Source of the DNA: Gelidibacter maritimus
GTDB taxonomy: Bacteria > Bacteroidota > Bacteroidia > Flavobacteriales > Flavobacteriaceae
DNA: 64,000 nucleotides
Reading direction: 5' to 3'
NCBI RefSeq assembly: GCF_014062315.1
Contig: NZ_JACGLT010000010.1
Location: 109,627-173,626 of the forward strand
In this document: positions 53,889 through 63,447 of the stretch, in pieces
Position numbering within the stretch: position 1 is the first letter of the stretch
Layout: each line of letters starts with the position of its first letter
The notes under the pieces: generated by a model
Seen by the model: the letters and a program-made list of their open reading frames with translations, nothing else
What the model was told of the DNA's origin: nothing
Databases searched by the model: none
Position numbers and translations under genes: made by a program

Positions 53889-55539
53889 GCTGTCGGATAT
53901 TTTTAAATTTTCAGAGGACTATCCTCTGATTTTTACCCAAGCAAATTTTTGGATCTTTTTTGTCGTGGCCTATTTTTTATTCGCTATTGTGCACAAGAAA
54001 ATTCGGCTGCGAAATACCTATCTCTTCTTAATTTCATTGTTTTTCTATTATAAAACCAGCGGCTTATTTATTGGCATTCTTATATTTAGCACCGTGGTTG
54101 ATTTTTTTATCGGCAAAAACATTTATAAAAGCCAACAACAAACCAAACGCTATATTTTAGTCACCTTAAGTGTCGTCATTAATTTGACTGTGCTGTGCTA
54201 TTTCAAATACGCTTACTTTTTCACAGACTCATTCAATATGTTGTTTCATACCAACTTTGAGGTGGTCAATTGGTTAGCTCATTGGGGAAATAGTTTTAAT
54301 AACCAGAATTATTTTACAGTGGATAAAATTATTCTTCCGGTTGGGATTTCGTTTTATACGTTTCAGACCATTAGTTATAGCGTAGATGTTTTTAGGAAAA
54401 AACTAGTGCCTTTAAAGTCTATTCTCGATTTTGGATTTTATGTAAGCTTTTTTCCGCAGTTGGTGGCCGGGCCTATTGTTAGAGCAGAAAACTTTGTACC
54501 GCAAATTTCCAAACCAACGGTCATCACGAAATCTGATTTTGATACCGGAACCTTCATGATCTTAAAAGGATTGATCAAAAAGATGATCTTTGCCGATTTT
54601 ATTGCAATGCACTTTTTGGATCGCGTGTTTGACGCGCCTGAAATGTTCTCAGGATTTGCCAATGTCATGGCCATGATTGGGTACTCACTTCAAATATATG
54701 GCGATTTTTCCGGCTATACGGATATTGCTATCGGATTGGCCCTCTTGATGGGATTCAAACTGCCCATCAACTTTAATTCGCCTTACAAAGCCACCAACGC
54801 AGGCAATTTCTGGAAACGTTGGCACATCTCGCTCTCTACCTGGCTGCGTGATTATTTGTACATTCCATTGGGCGGTAATCGGAAAGGAACAGTAGCCTCT
54901 TATATTATTTTGAGTGTTATTCTGTTGGGCGTTCTTTATGCCTACCAAAATATGTTGGTGGTAGCTATCGTATTAAGCTCAGCACTTCTTATTTATATTT
55001 TGTCACTTTTCAACACTACGGTCAAAAATCAAATCAACACCAATATCAATCTTATGCTCACCATGCTCATAGGTGGACTATGGCACGGGGCCTCATGGAA
55101 GTTCGTCATTTGGGGTGGACTCAATGGCTTGGGGATTGTAGTTTATAAATTTTGGAGAAAGGTGAGTCCGTACGAATCCAATAATCAATGGTATGTAAGG
55201 TGGTGGAAGATTTTGGTTACCCTAACCTTCATCACGTTCACACGAATATATTTTAGGGGCGAAAGCATGGATCATATTGCACGATGGTATAAACAAGTTG
55301 CCTATCATATGGATTGGCATTATGCTGTGGATGTTCTGATCCATTATCAATTAGTGTTCTGGGTGATGCTGTTAGGGTATGTCACCCATTGGTTACCAAC
55401 ATCCACCAAAACCAAAATTGAAGGCGCTTATGCAAAAAGCCCAGCATTTGCCAAAGTATTAATTGCAGCTGGTGTTGGTGTTATCTGTTATCAAGCGTTT
55501 TCTACCGATTTTCAACCGTTTATATACTTTCAATTTTAA
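53881..55539 (+). CDS. MBOAT family O-acyltransferase
   Basis: 552 residues, about eleven membrane segments. It is AlgI/DltB-like: the conserved segment NFWKRWHISLSTWLRDYLYIPLGG (H315) and the catalytic-His loop GGLWHGASWK (H402). In such systems the MBOAT passes an acyl group across the membrane and the SGNH partner attaches it to an extracellular polymer. The polymer is not identified here. A terminator follows at 55644. Confidence 0.92.
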   Translation: MNRLSDIFKFSEDYPLIFTQANFWIFFVVAYFLFAIVHKKIRLRNTYLFLISLFFYYKTSGLFIGILIFSTVVDFFIGKNIYKSQQQTKRYILVTLSVVINLTVLCYFKYAYFFTDSFNMLFHTNFEVVNWLAHWGNSFNNQNYFTVDKIILPVGISFYTFQTISYSVDVFRKKLVPLKSILDFGFYVSFFPQLVAGPIVRAENFVPQISKPTVITKSDFDTGTFMILKGLIKKMIFADFIAMHFLDRVFDAPEMFSGFANVMAMIGYSLQIYGDFSGYTDIAIGLALLMGFKLPINFNSPYKATNAGNFWKRWHISLSTWLRDYLYIPLGGNRKGTVASYIILSVILLGVLYAYQNMLVVAIVLSSALLIYILSLFNTTVKNQINTNINLMLTMLIGGLWHGASWKFVIWGGLNGLGIVVYKFWRKVSPYESNNQWYVRWWKILVTLTFITFTRIYFRGESMDHIARWYKQVAYHMDWHYAVDVLIHYQLVFWVMLLGYVTHWLPTSTKTKIEGAYAKSPAFAKVLIAAGVGVICYQAFSTDFQPFIYFQF

Positions 55540-55643
55540 GGAGATAAAAGTAAGTACTAAGTATTGAGAATTAACTGTTAAGAAAAAACAACCCATTAAG
55601 CAGATTGTGATGTCAGAGGTTGTTCAAAATATTTCGCAAAACA

Positions 55644-55672
55644 TAAAAGCGAGGATTTAGCTCGCTTTTATA
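55644..55672. terminator. Bidirectional terminator
   Basis: AAAAGCGAG-GATTTAG-CTCGCTTTT stem between the MBOAT operon and the convergent ABC/M1 gene. Confidence 0.75.
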
Positions 55673-55692
55673 AATATCTATTTGTTTTTGGT

Positions 55693-58600
55693 TTACTCTT
55701 CCACCGTTTTTAAATTGTCGTCAGAGTTGCGATCAATCAACTTGTTATAAGGATCAATCCCTGCTTTTAAAGGCTTTTCATCCGTAATAACCGTAAAAGT
55801 ATTATCACCAGACTCTAACCATTTCAGTTCAAAGTACAACGGATCTTTAATGGTTACCCCATCGTCATTGATAACATCTTCGCCAAACAACCCAATGTCT
55901 ACCAAGTTTTTATTGTCATCAACCCTATCTTCCCTGCCCTTGTCGTCATAATATATTTTCTTGGAATTGACCGTAAATGTCGTTTCCCATTTACCATTGT
56001 CCAAAGCTTTGGTTTTGGCAGTCATCACTCTATTTTCATATAATACGATCTCTTTAAAACCATCATCAACCTTGTATTTTAATGAATCAGGGGTCACCGC
56101 ATATAATGCCCTGTACAAATCTTCAGAAGTTGGATAAAAACCTTTCTTATTATATTTGAACTCTTCCAGAAAGTTCTTGAGTCCGCTGTTGACAACGTCT
56201 TCCCCCATGACATCCTGTAAATCGTACATAATCATAGAGCCTTTCTCGTACCAGATATAGCCACCAGTTTCTACGTTCATTAAGCTACGTTCTGGTTTAA
56301 AACTGAATTTCCGGCTCCCTAAATAGGTGTCCAGCGAGTTTTTTAAGAACGACTTAATCCCATTTTCGCCATATTCTTGCTTCATGGTCATTAACGACGC
56401 ATATTCAGCTAAAGTCTCTGAAATGATATTGGCTCCAGAAGTTTTACTTGGCGTCACAATATGTCCCCACCATTGGTGAGCCACTTCGTGTGATGTCACT
56501 CTAAAGGCATAATTATAACTGTCTGCATTTGAGAAGTCGGCTGCAAATCCGAAATCTTCAGAATACGGAATAGTGGTCGCAAAGGACTGGGCAAAAGTGG
56601 AATGTGCCGGAAACTCTATAATTCGAATGACCGAATACGGATATTCCATAAAATTCTTCGAATTATAGTCTAACGCAATCTTCACCCCTTTGATAAAATA
56701 TTCCAGATTCCTTTTATGCTTTGGAGAATGATAAATTTCTATAGCCACCTGCTTTCCACTTGGAGCCTTCCAGCTATCCCTTTCGATATCATAGGCTGCG
56801 GAAACAAAATTGAAAAAGTAATCCGTCTTTTCTTCCAGTTTATATTGAAAATAGCTTCTTCCATTCTCTTCCCATTGCTTGGTAAGTGTTCCTGGAGCTA
56901 CGGCTATTTGCCCTTCTGAAGTGCTCAGTACAGCTTCGAAGTTAAGATAATCAGCATCTTCATTAAACAAGTTTTTCTTTAAAGCCAGACTATCCGTTCT
57001 TGGTGGATATAAATAATCGAGCTTTTCCAAACCATACTTTTTACGAATGCCATTGTCGGATAAAGTCCGTTCATAATGAAAGGAAGGAAAAATAGCATCT
57101 CTAAAAAATGTGCCATTGTCTAATATGGCAGTTTCAGAATCCATAGAGAACCCATGCGTATTCACTTTTGTTTCAATTACCAAAGAGGCAGTTTCATTTG
57201 GCTGTAAGCTTGTTGGCAGTTTGTAGATAAACATTCGATACTCCTCATCCGATAAAAACGGTTTTAACTCAGCGCCGTTATAGACCACTTTAGTGATTCT
57301 TGTATCGGCTATTGGAAATTTGATTTCCATTAACAGTGTATCAATAGGGACTTTGTAATTATTAACGACCTTGAATTCACCTTTGGCCTCTACGCGCCTA
57401 TCTTCAGGGAAAATATCAATAAAAGCTTTAAGATCGGTGACTTGAATATGGGGCTGATCAATATATTTACCATATTTTTTTTCAGCATCGGCATTAAGTT
57501 TTTGACTGTAATTGCCATCTTCCAATTGGTTCAAGATTTTCAAGTTATAGTAACTATAAGCACCTACTGAAACAAATGCCAAAACAAAAAACAGCATCAG
57601 ACCTAAAGTTCTCCCGCTAAAACGTTGTTTTGCTATTTTCAAACGCTCTTTGGCTGAAGACAAGAAACCACGGTTCCAGAAAACAATTCCAACAGTTGCC
57701 AGAATACAGGTCAATAGAATCCAATACAGATTCAACCAGAACTTCCCGTACAAATAATGTCCAAAACCATTTAAATCGCTTAAAAACCCGCCTAGTGTTC
57801 CTCCAAAAATGACCAAAGGATTTGATGTTTTAAACACCAATGCCAATAGAATAGGTAAACCGACATAAATAATGATGACGATAAAATGTCCCAAAAACTT
57901 ATTATTGACCAGCACGTGGACAAAAAATGCCAAAAGCACGGTCATCACATAAGAAGGAAAAACACTAGTGAAATTGTAAGTCAGGTACATGCCCAATTCA
58001 TAATTGAAGTAGCCATTAAAACTTTGATACAATACTCCAACCACCACATTGAGCAAAGTCAATACCACAGCTACACCAATAAGTGAAATAATCTTGGAAA
58101 GGTATAGGGTGATATTGCTGACCGGCAAAGCATCGTAAAACTCAAAAGTTTTATTTTGCCTGGTTCTATGTACTGCTTCCCCAGCATAGATCACTAAAAT
58201 GATAACAGAAAACAGCGATAATCCACCCGAAACCTGCATGACCATGTATCGGGTTAGCGGCAAGGACGGCGTACCATAGGTCTGGTTGGATTGGTAGGCA
58301 ACAAACCCAGCTACGATAATGCCCATAACAATCAAAATGAGAAAAACGTTTTCTTTTACAATCGACAAAAACTCAATTTTGCTTAAGGACAACAGGTTTT
58401 CTCGACGTGCTTTGGTATTAAAAACTTGAGTGATGTTTGGGATAAAAGACGTAGGCACATAGGCTTCTTTGCTCTCTTTTGACGATTTCTGCTTTGAACT
58501 GGTCAAAAATCCTTTGTATGAAAATTTAAATAGGGTAAAAAAGAAAATCGCAAAAGCAATACCTAACCATAATAAGCGGTTGAGTCCAAATTTTCCCGAA

Positions 58601-59298
58601 AGTGACAATTGGGTATGGTTCAATTCGTCCACCGTCCAGTACTTTGTGAGATAGCTATGGGCAGTTTCTCCAAACGGATCGACATACACACTTAACCACT
58701 CGGTATCTAGCCCAGACAGTAATTGCCCTGAGGCGATGGTCAGGATAAGAATGACAATCCCCCCTAAATACAAGATGGACATACGCTTAAAAAACGTCAT
58801 CAAACAAAAGAACAAACTGCCTATAAAAAAGGCATTAAAAGTCAGCAGATAGACAAAAGGCAAGATATACGAGGTCAGATTAAAAGACGTGTAAGCCCCA
58901 TAATCCGGTCGTTCCAAAAACGCACCAATACTAAAGCCAATCATCGCACCGATAACCGCTCCAATATTCATAATCGTCACAATGGTAAAACTTCCAAAAA
59001 ACCGCCCAAGAATATAGCTTTTTTCCGAAATAGGAAAGGTGAAATAGGTTTGTGCGGTTTTATGCTCTTCGTCCCGATAGACTGCAACGCCCATGATTGC
59101 AGCATAGAAAAATAGACTTATGATACTCATGCCGCCCAGAACTCCTACAATGGCATTGGGACTATTGGTGTATTGGGCCGTGACGGAATCAGCAAAAACA
59201 CTTATTAAAAGTGGAATGATAAACATCAAAAAAATGTAGATGTAGGTGGCAGGTCGTCTTAACCGATATTTCAGTTCAAATAAGAAAATTTCCTTCAT
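55693..59298 (-). CDS. ABC transporter permease fused to M1-family aminopeptidase
   Basis: 1201 residues. Residues 1-580 carry about twelve membrane helices of an ABC-2-type permease (starts MKEIFLFELKYRLRR), with a duplicated half at about 300-560. Residues about 600-1150 form an M1 aminopeptidase-like domain with HEVAHQWWGH (937-946) and the Glu in ISETLAEY (E961), so the spacing is HExxH-x19-E rather than x18. The exopeptidase signature GxMEN is replaced by a segment around STFAQSF (900-906). It starts two bases after the ATPase gene. Relatives are common in Bacteroidota but the transported molecule is unknown. Confidence 0.92.
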   Translation of the reverse strand: MKEIFLFELKYRLRRPATYIYIFLMFIIPLLISVFADSVTAQYTNSPNAIVGVLGGMSIISLFFYAAIMGVAVYRDEEHKTAQTYFTFPISEKSYILGRFFGSFTIVTIMNIGAVIGAMIGFSIGAFLERPDYGAYTSFNLTSYILPFVYLLTFNAFFIGSLFFCLMTFFKRMSILYLGGIVILILTIASGQLLSGLDTEWLSVYVDPFGETAHSYLTKYWTVDELNHTQLSLSGKFGLNRLLWLGIAFAIFFFTLFKFSYKGFLTSSKQKSSKESKEAYVPTSFIPNITQVFNTKARRENLLSLSKIEFLSIVKENVFLILIVMGIIVAGFVAYQSNQTYGTPSLPLTRYMVMQVSGGLSLFSVIILVIYAGEAVHRTRQNKTFEFYDALPVSNITLYLSKIISLIGVAVVLTLLNVVVGVLYQSFNGYFNYELGMYLTYNFTSVFPSYVMTVLLAFFVHVLVNNKFLGHFIVIIIYVGLPILLALVFKTSNPLVIFGGTLGGFLSDLNGFGHYLYGKFWLNLYWILLTCILATVGIVFWNRGFLSSAKERLKIAKQRFSGRTLGLMLFFVLAFVSVGAYSYYNLKILNQLEDGNYSQKLNADAEKKYGKYIDQPHIQVTDLKAFIDIFPEDRRVEAKGEFKVVNNYKVPIDTLLMEIKFPIADTRITKVVYNGAELKPFLSDEEYRMFIYKLPTSLQPNETASLVIETKVNTHGFSMDSETAILDNGTFFRDAIFPSFHYERTLSDNGIRKKYGLEKLDYLYPPRTDSLALKKNLFNEDADYLNFEAVLSTSEGQIAVAPGTLTKQWEENGRSYFQYKLEEKTDYFFNFVSAAYDIERDSWKAPSGKQVAIEIYHSPKHKRNLEYFIKGVKIALDYNSKNFMEYPYSVIRIIEFPAHSTFAQSFATTIPYSEDFGFAADFSNADSYNYAFRVTSHEVAHQWWGHIVTPSKTSGANIISETLAEYASLMTMKQEYGENGIKSFLKNSLDTYLGSRKFSFKPERSLMNVETGGYIWYEKGSMIMYDLQDVMGEDVVNSGLKNFLEEFKYNKKGFYPTSEDLYRALYAVTPDSLKYKVDDGFKEIVLYENRVMTAKTKALDNGKWETTFTVNSKKIYYDDKGREDRVDDNKNLVDIGLFGEDVINDDGVTIKDPLYFELKWLESGDNTFTVITDEKPLKAGIDPYNKLIDRNSDDNLKTVEE

Positions 59299-59300
59299 GA

Positions 59301-60176
59301 TTATACGGTTTGAGGTTGGTTAATACTATAGAAGTAAAAATCTTCTAAATTGTTATTGACCACTTCAAAGCCGTCTCCAGGGTGGACATCACTATAGATA
59401 TTGACGTTCATATTGCCACTCCGTAAATAGGTAGAAAGCACGGTATATTCTGTTTGGTATTTTTCAACCTCATTCTTTTCAATCCGTTTGCGATATATTT
59501 TGTCGTTTAACGACTCCGATAATTCTTGCGGGTGACCCTGTACCACAACTTGCCCCTCGTTAAAGACCGCCATATTGGTACACAAGTTTACGACATCATC
59601 CACAATATGGGTGGATAAAATAACTACCGCATCTTCACCCAGTTCACTTAACAAATTATGAAAGCGATTGCGTTCCAACGGATCCAATCCAGCGGTCGGC
59701 TCATCCACAATAATTAATTTAGGATTTCCGATCAAGGCTTGGGCAATCCCAAAACGCTGACGCATCCCACCAGAATAATCGCCCAGATTCCGTTTTCTGA
59801 ATTTGTAGAGATTCACCTGATTTAATAGATCGGCCACATAGGCCTTGCGATCATTGCTGCTATGAATGCCTTTGATCTTGGCGATATGGTTCAACATCAT
59901 TTCTGCAGACACTTTCGGATATACCCCAAAATCCTGAGGCAGATAACCCAGCACCTTCCGCAACTCTTCAGGTTGATTAAACACATCAATCCCATCAAAG
60001 GCAATCGTGCCACTATCGGCAACTTGCAAAGTGGCGATGGTACGCATCAAAGTGGATTTACCGGCACCATTGGGTCCTAAAAGACCAAACATTCCTTTTT
60101 GAATTTCAAGATTGACATTATTTAAAGCCTGGGTTCCGTTAGGATAGGTTTTATTCAGGTTTTGGATTGAAAGCAT
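59301..60176 (-). CDS. ABC transporter ATP-binding protein
   Basis: 291 residues. Walker A GPNGAGKST (34-42), signature YSGGMRQR, Walker B LIIVDEPTAGLD, and a switch His in LSTHIVDD. A C-terminal extension of about 70 residues follows the ATPase core. It forms one transporter with the downstream permease-peptidase fusion (2 bases apart). Confidence 0.93.
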   Translation of the reverse strand: MLSIQNLNKTYPNGTQALNNVNLEIQKGMFGLLGPNGAGKSTLMRTIATLQVADSGTIAFDGIDVFNQPEELRKVLGYLPQDFGVYPKVSAEMMLNHIAKIKGIHSSNDRKAYVADLLNQVNLYKFRKRNLGDYSGGMRQRFGIAQALIGNPKLIIVDEPTAGLDPLERNRFHNLLSELGEDAVVILSTHIVDDVVNLCTNMAVFNEGQVVVQGHPQELSESLNDKIYRKRIEKNEVEKYQTEYTVLSTYLRSGNMNVNIYSDVHPGDGFEVVNNNLEDFYFYSINQPQTV

Positions 60177-60497
60177 AGTTATTTGTTTAGAAAGTTGTTG
60201 GTTTAATGGTATTAGTAGCTTTTTTTAAAATTTGTTACAATGTAAGCTTTTTTAAAAGTTTAGAAAGGAGACAGATGTTTTATAGTTGAGTTTTCTTAGG
60301 ATGATATTTCTCCTATTTTCAAGATATGGGCCTTAATTTCAAGTACTTCGCAACTTATACATTTTTAACCATCAATGGAATAAAAAAGTCCACCATAAAG
60401 GCGGACTTTAATAAATCCAATCGCTTGAGCAAGTAAATTGATTGGAATTAATTTGATTTATAGTAATATTTAAATATCTGAGATTTAAAACACCTGA
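60177..60497. other. Intergenic region
   Basis: Contains the lipoprotein terminator at 60383-60412. I see nothing else. Confidence 0.5.
60383..60412 (-). terminator. Terminator of the 60498 lipoprotein gene
   Basis: AAAGTCCGCC and GGTGGACTTT arms (one mismatch), followed on the minus strand by TTTTTTATT. Confidence 0.7.
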
Positions 60498-61001
60498 TTA
60501 GTAAGCAATGTTTTTAAATGTGCCCGTCATCGTCACAGTAGAGGCCGTATTGGAAACTGCCGTAACATTGAAGGTTCCACTAATAAGTCGACCGTTATCT
60601 GATGCTGGATTTTGTTTATTTTCCTGCAAATTAATGTTTCCTTCAGTAGAATTATATGAAATTTCTTCGGTCTGATCCCTGATGACGACACCAGTATAAA
60701 ACCCATTATTATCTATCTCCCCGATTACTTTATTTACGCCACCGTCAAAACCTCCTTTATCATTTAAAAAAATACGGATCAAATTATTATTTTCATCATT
60801 TATCACAATAGTAATCCCAGCACTGGTATCGGTGTAATAATTTCCAAAGGTTGCTGTATAATTGTCGCCAAAAGTTCCACCCTTAATAGTGGCCTTAAAC
60901 TCTGATTCTGGAGCACTTCCACCGCCATCGTCATCATTACTTGAACAGGAAATAATTAATAGAGAAAGAAAAAGAATGCAAAGTGTTTTTAAATTTTTCA
61001 T
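60498..61001 (-). CDS. Putative lipoprotein, copy 1 of a tandem pair
   Basis: 167 residues. Lipobox LLIISC (Cys19) followed by a Ser/Asp/Gly-rich linker, then a beta-rich domain (about 34-167) with FGDNYTATFGNYY and GTFNVTAVS strands. It is paralogous to the protein at 61377-61880: the signal sequence, linker and GGFDxGVxKxIGE segment are nearly the same. No known family is recognised. Confidence 0.8.
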   Translation of the reverse strand: MKNLKTLCILFLSLLIISCSSNDDDGGGSAPESEFKATIKGGTFGDNYTATFGNYYTDTSAGITIVINDENNNLIRIFLNDKGGFDGGVNKVIGEIDNNGFYTGVVIRDQTEEISYNSTEGNINLQENKQNPASDNGRLISGTFNVTAVSNTASTVTMTGTFKNIAY

Positions 61002-61200
61002 GTAGTTTGTTTTTAGTTATTATTGATTTGAATCATTGCTCAAACTGCCCATCGCAATGAAACGAATATGTCATCATTAATTCTGAAATAAAAAAAGCCT
61101 TGAAAAGACAGGTTATAGTTATGCGAAAAATGACACCCCTATCCTCTTCATTATGAGGGATCCGGATATGCAAAACTATTACTTGCGATAATAGAAGGGT

Positions 61201-61247
61201 TCGACTGCGCTCACCCTGACATTTGACTGTCACCCTGAGCGCAGTCG
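61201..61247. repeat. REP-like palindrome with CCC/CCC bulge
   Basis: CGACTGCGCTCA and TGAGCGCAGTCG form a 12-bp stem, then CCC opposes CCC, then TGACA pairs with TGTCA. A half copy follows at about 61288-61310. Confidence 0.75.
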
Positions 61248-61330
61248 AAGGGCTTCATATGCAAAAATATAATATGTGATAACAAGGGGTTCGACTGCGT
61301 TCATCTTGTCAGAGAGCGGTAACTCAGACA

Positions 61331-61364
61331 TCAGACGCAAAGTTTAAGCGTCTGTTTTTTATTA
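61331..61364 (+). terminator. Plus-oriented hairpin terminator between minus-strand genes
   Basis: CAGACGC and GCGTCTG arms followed by TTTTTT on the plus strand only. It does not fit the minus-strand gene upstream of it. Confidence 0.45.
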
Positions 61365-61376
61365 TTCAAAACCTCA

Positions 61377-61880
61377 TTAATACAAAATGTTATTAAAAGT
61401 ACCTGTCATGCTGACGAGATCTCCCATAGTAGAGGTCAATTCAAGAGAGAAAGACCCTGAAATAAGTTGCCCGCCTTCTGAAGATGGATTAGGCTTATTG
61501 CTTGAAATATTAATGCTTCCATTATTAGAAAAGTATGTGACACCTTCCGTGTAATGTCTTAATTTGATGTCGGTATAATTTCCCATTTCATCTTGTTCAC
61601 CTATAATTTTTGTTACGCCACTATCAAAACCTCCTTTAGTATTTAAAGAGATAATAATAACATTCTTATTGGCATCAGTAATTTCTATGGTTAATCCTTT
61701 GCTTGCATTTGTTACATAACTAACTAAGGTTGATGTGTGTTTGTCGCCGAAAGGTCCACCAGTCATCGTTGCCTTATATTCGGCGGTTGAAGTTACTCCG
61801 CCGCCATCGTCATCACTACTGGAACAAGAAATAATTGAAAGAGAAAGAAGAAGAATGCAAAGTGTTTTTAAATTTTTCAT
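61377..61880 (-). CDS. Putative lipoprotein, copy 2 of a tandem pair
   Basis: 167 residues, same length as the protein at 60498. Lipobox LSIISC (Cys19), Ser/Asp/Gly linker, then the beta-rich domain with the GGFDSGVTKIIGE segment. The sequence upstream of the two genes is also alike over about 90 bases, so the duplication included the promoter. The copies have diverged substantially in the C-half. Confidence 0.8.
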   Translation of the reverse strand: MKNLKTLCILLLSLSIISCSSSDDDGGGVTSTAEYKATMTGGPFGDKHTSTLVSYVTNASKGLTIEITDANKNVIIISLNTKGGFDSGVTKIIGEQDEMGNYTDIKLRHYTEGVTYFSNNGSINISSNKPNPSSEGGQLISGSFSLELTSTMGDLVSMTGTFNNILY

Positions 61881-62102
61881 GTAATTTGTTTTAGATTTTA
61901 TTGATTAGAATAATTGCTCAAACTACACATCGCCATGAAATGAATATGTCATCACTATTTTTCAAATAAAAAATAAAAGCAGGGTCCGACCAGCAGGATG
62001 GGCACGGATAAGAAGTTTTTAAATTCCAAAAATAATCAAGGGCCACGGGGATATTAAAGTCCACTGTTGGGAATAAAATGAGATAGAACGTTTGGTGATC
62101 GA
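61881..62102. other. Intergenic region upstream of lipoprotein copy 2, flanking the group II intron
   Basis: Contains the duplicated promoter segment up to about 61975. The rest is the 3' flank of the intron; on the minus strand one frame stays open for about 50 codons without a known match. Confidence 0.4.
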
Positions 62103-62137
62103 GTAGGCAAAGGGAGTTTCACCCTAAGCCTCTCACA

Positions 62138-62171
62138 GAACCGTGCTTGAAAGTCTCCCCTCACACGGCTC
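62138..62171 (-). ncRNA. Group II intron domain V
   Basis: 34 nucleotides on the minus strand, beginning GAGCCGTGTG and ending GCACGGTTC. The AGC catalytic triad in GAGCCG and pairing of GAGCCGTG with CACGGTTC fit domain V. Domain VI follows (about 62103-62137) with the AGGC/GCCT stem. Confidence 0.8.
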
Positions 62172-62184
62172 TTGTTGTACAAAT

Positions 62185-63447
62185 CTAAGCAATACAATTT
62201 ATTTGATTGAAGTTCCAATGATAAAACAGTGTTGGATATTGTTTCCTAACCTCTGCTAACCATTGGTACCCTTTCGAAATACTGGTTTTATATCGCTTAT
62301 ACCTTTTCCTTGCCCACCAAACCAATCTTTTACTGAGTAACCGAAAGACTTTTGTAAGTTCATACATCTTAAATTTACCATAGTACCGCACCCATCCCCT
62401 GATTATTGGATTAAGATATTGGGCTACTCCTACGATGCTTTTAAAAGTAAGTTTGTTTACGCCGAGCTCTTCTAGCTTGTCAGCGATTCGTTTTCTTGAA
62501 CCAATACTTATGGCACAATCATACCCTAAAAACAGCTTCCTCTTTTTCTTAGAGAAGGCAGTCCTGGGCTGAAAAGAATATCCCAGGAAATCAAATTTGA
62601 TTGTTGGGTATTTTTCTTTTCTTCTGTAGTCTCGGCAATAGACAATTTTTGTCTTTTGTGGATGTAATTCCAATCCTACCGAAGCCATTCTTTGATGCAC
62701 TAGATTAAGTACTTTTTCTGCGTGGGCTTTTGTATTACAGTGTAGTATCACGTCATCGGCATAACGTGTGAAGACTACATTTTTATCTGTCCGTTCCAAC
62801 CATTTGTCAAAAGCATAATGTAGAAAGAGGTTTGCCAGTAAAGGGCTGATCACTCCGCCCTGTGGCGTTCCTTTTCCTTGCTTTTGGATTCGTTTTCCAG
62901 ATATTGTAATAACGGGTGCTTCCAGCCATCGTTTGATATAGAGTTTTACCCAGTTTTCGGGCACGTGTTTCTCTACGGCAAGCATCAGTTTGTTATGGTC
63001 AATATTATCGAAGAAACCTTTGATGTCCAAGTCAATGACCCAGTTTTGTTTCCAACAGTTTTCTCTTACCTTTGATAATGCCTGATGGGCATTTCTCTTT
63101 GGTCGATAGCCGAAAGAATTGGGACTGAATACTGCCTCTAATCTTGGTTCAACAAACATTTTGACCACCATTTGGCCAACTCTGTCGCTAATGGTAGGTA
63201 TGCCTAATTTACGGATAGAACCGTCTTTCTTGGATATCTCTACTTCTTTGACAGGTGGTGGAAAATAACTCCCTGATGCCATACGATTCCAAAGTTTGTA
63301 AAGGTGTCTTCTGCGATCGGCATCAAATTCTTGCATATCTATCGCATCCACTCCAGCACTCCCTTTGTTGGAACGCACTTTTTGATAGGCCTCCCAAACC
63401 ATTTGGCGGCTTATCGGTATTGATTTTGTTTCATTCCATAAATTCAT
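62185..63447 (-). CDS. ltrA: Group II intron reverse transcriptase/maturase
   Basis: 420 residues from ATG 63447 (preceded by GTGAGG). An in-frame TTG at 63480 would add eleven. RT domain with motifs SFGYRP, IDLDIKGFFDNID, GTPQGGVISPLLANLFLH and the catalytic YADD (about residues 229-232), then the maturase (X) domain with LNPIIRGWVRYYGKF. No C-terminal DNA-binding/HNH endonuclease domain follows, so target priming is probably endonuclease-independent (family knowledge). It encodes splicing and retrohoming of the surrounding intron. Confidence 0.95.
   Translation of the reverse strand: MNLWNETKSIPISRQMVWEAYQKVRSNKGSAGVDAIDMQEFDADRRRHLYKLWNRMASGSYFPPPVKEVEISKKDGSIRKLGIPTISDRVGQMVVKMFVEPRLEAVFSPNSFGYRPKRNAHQALSKVRENCWKQNWVIDLDIKGFFDNIDHNKLMLAVEKHVPENWVKLYIKRWLEAPVITISGKRIQKQGKGTPQGGVISPLLANLFLHYAFDKWLERTDKNVVFTRYADDVILHCNTKAHAEKVLNLVHQRMASVGLELHPQKTKIVYCRDYRRKEKYPTIKFDFLGYSFQPRTAFSKKKRKLFLGYDCAISIGSRKRIADKLEELGVNKLTFKSIVGVAQYLNPIIRGWVRYYGKFKMYELTKVFRLLSKRLVWWARKRYKRYKTSISKGYQWLAEVRKQYPTLFYHWNFNQINCIA

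Larger units (their letters stand above)
61002..61376. other. Intergenic region between the paired lipoprotein genes
   Basis: Holds the upstream part of the duplication, a palindromic repeat at 61201-61247 and a plus-oriented hairpin at 61331-61364. No ORF worth calling. Confidence 0.5.

Noticed and set aside
61033..61233. 66-codon minus-strand frame
   Set aside because: It overlaps the palindromic repeat and has no plausible start signal.
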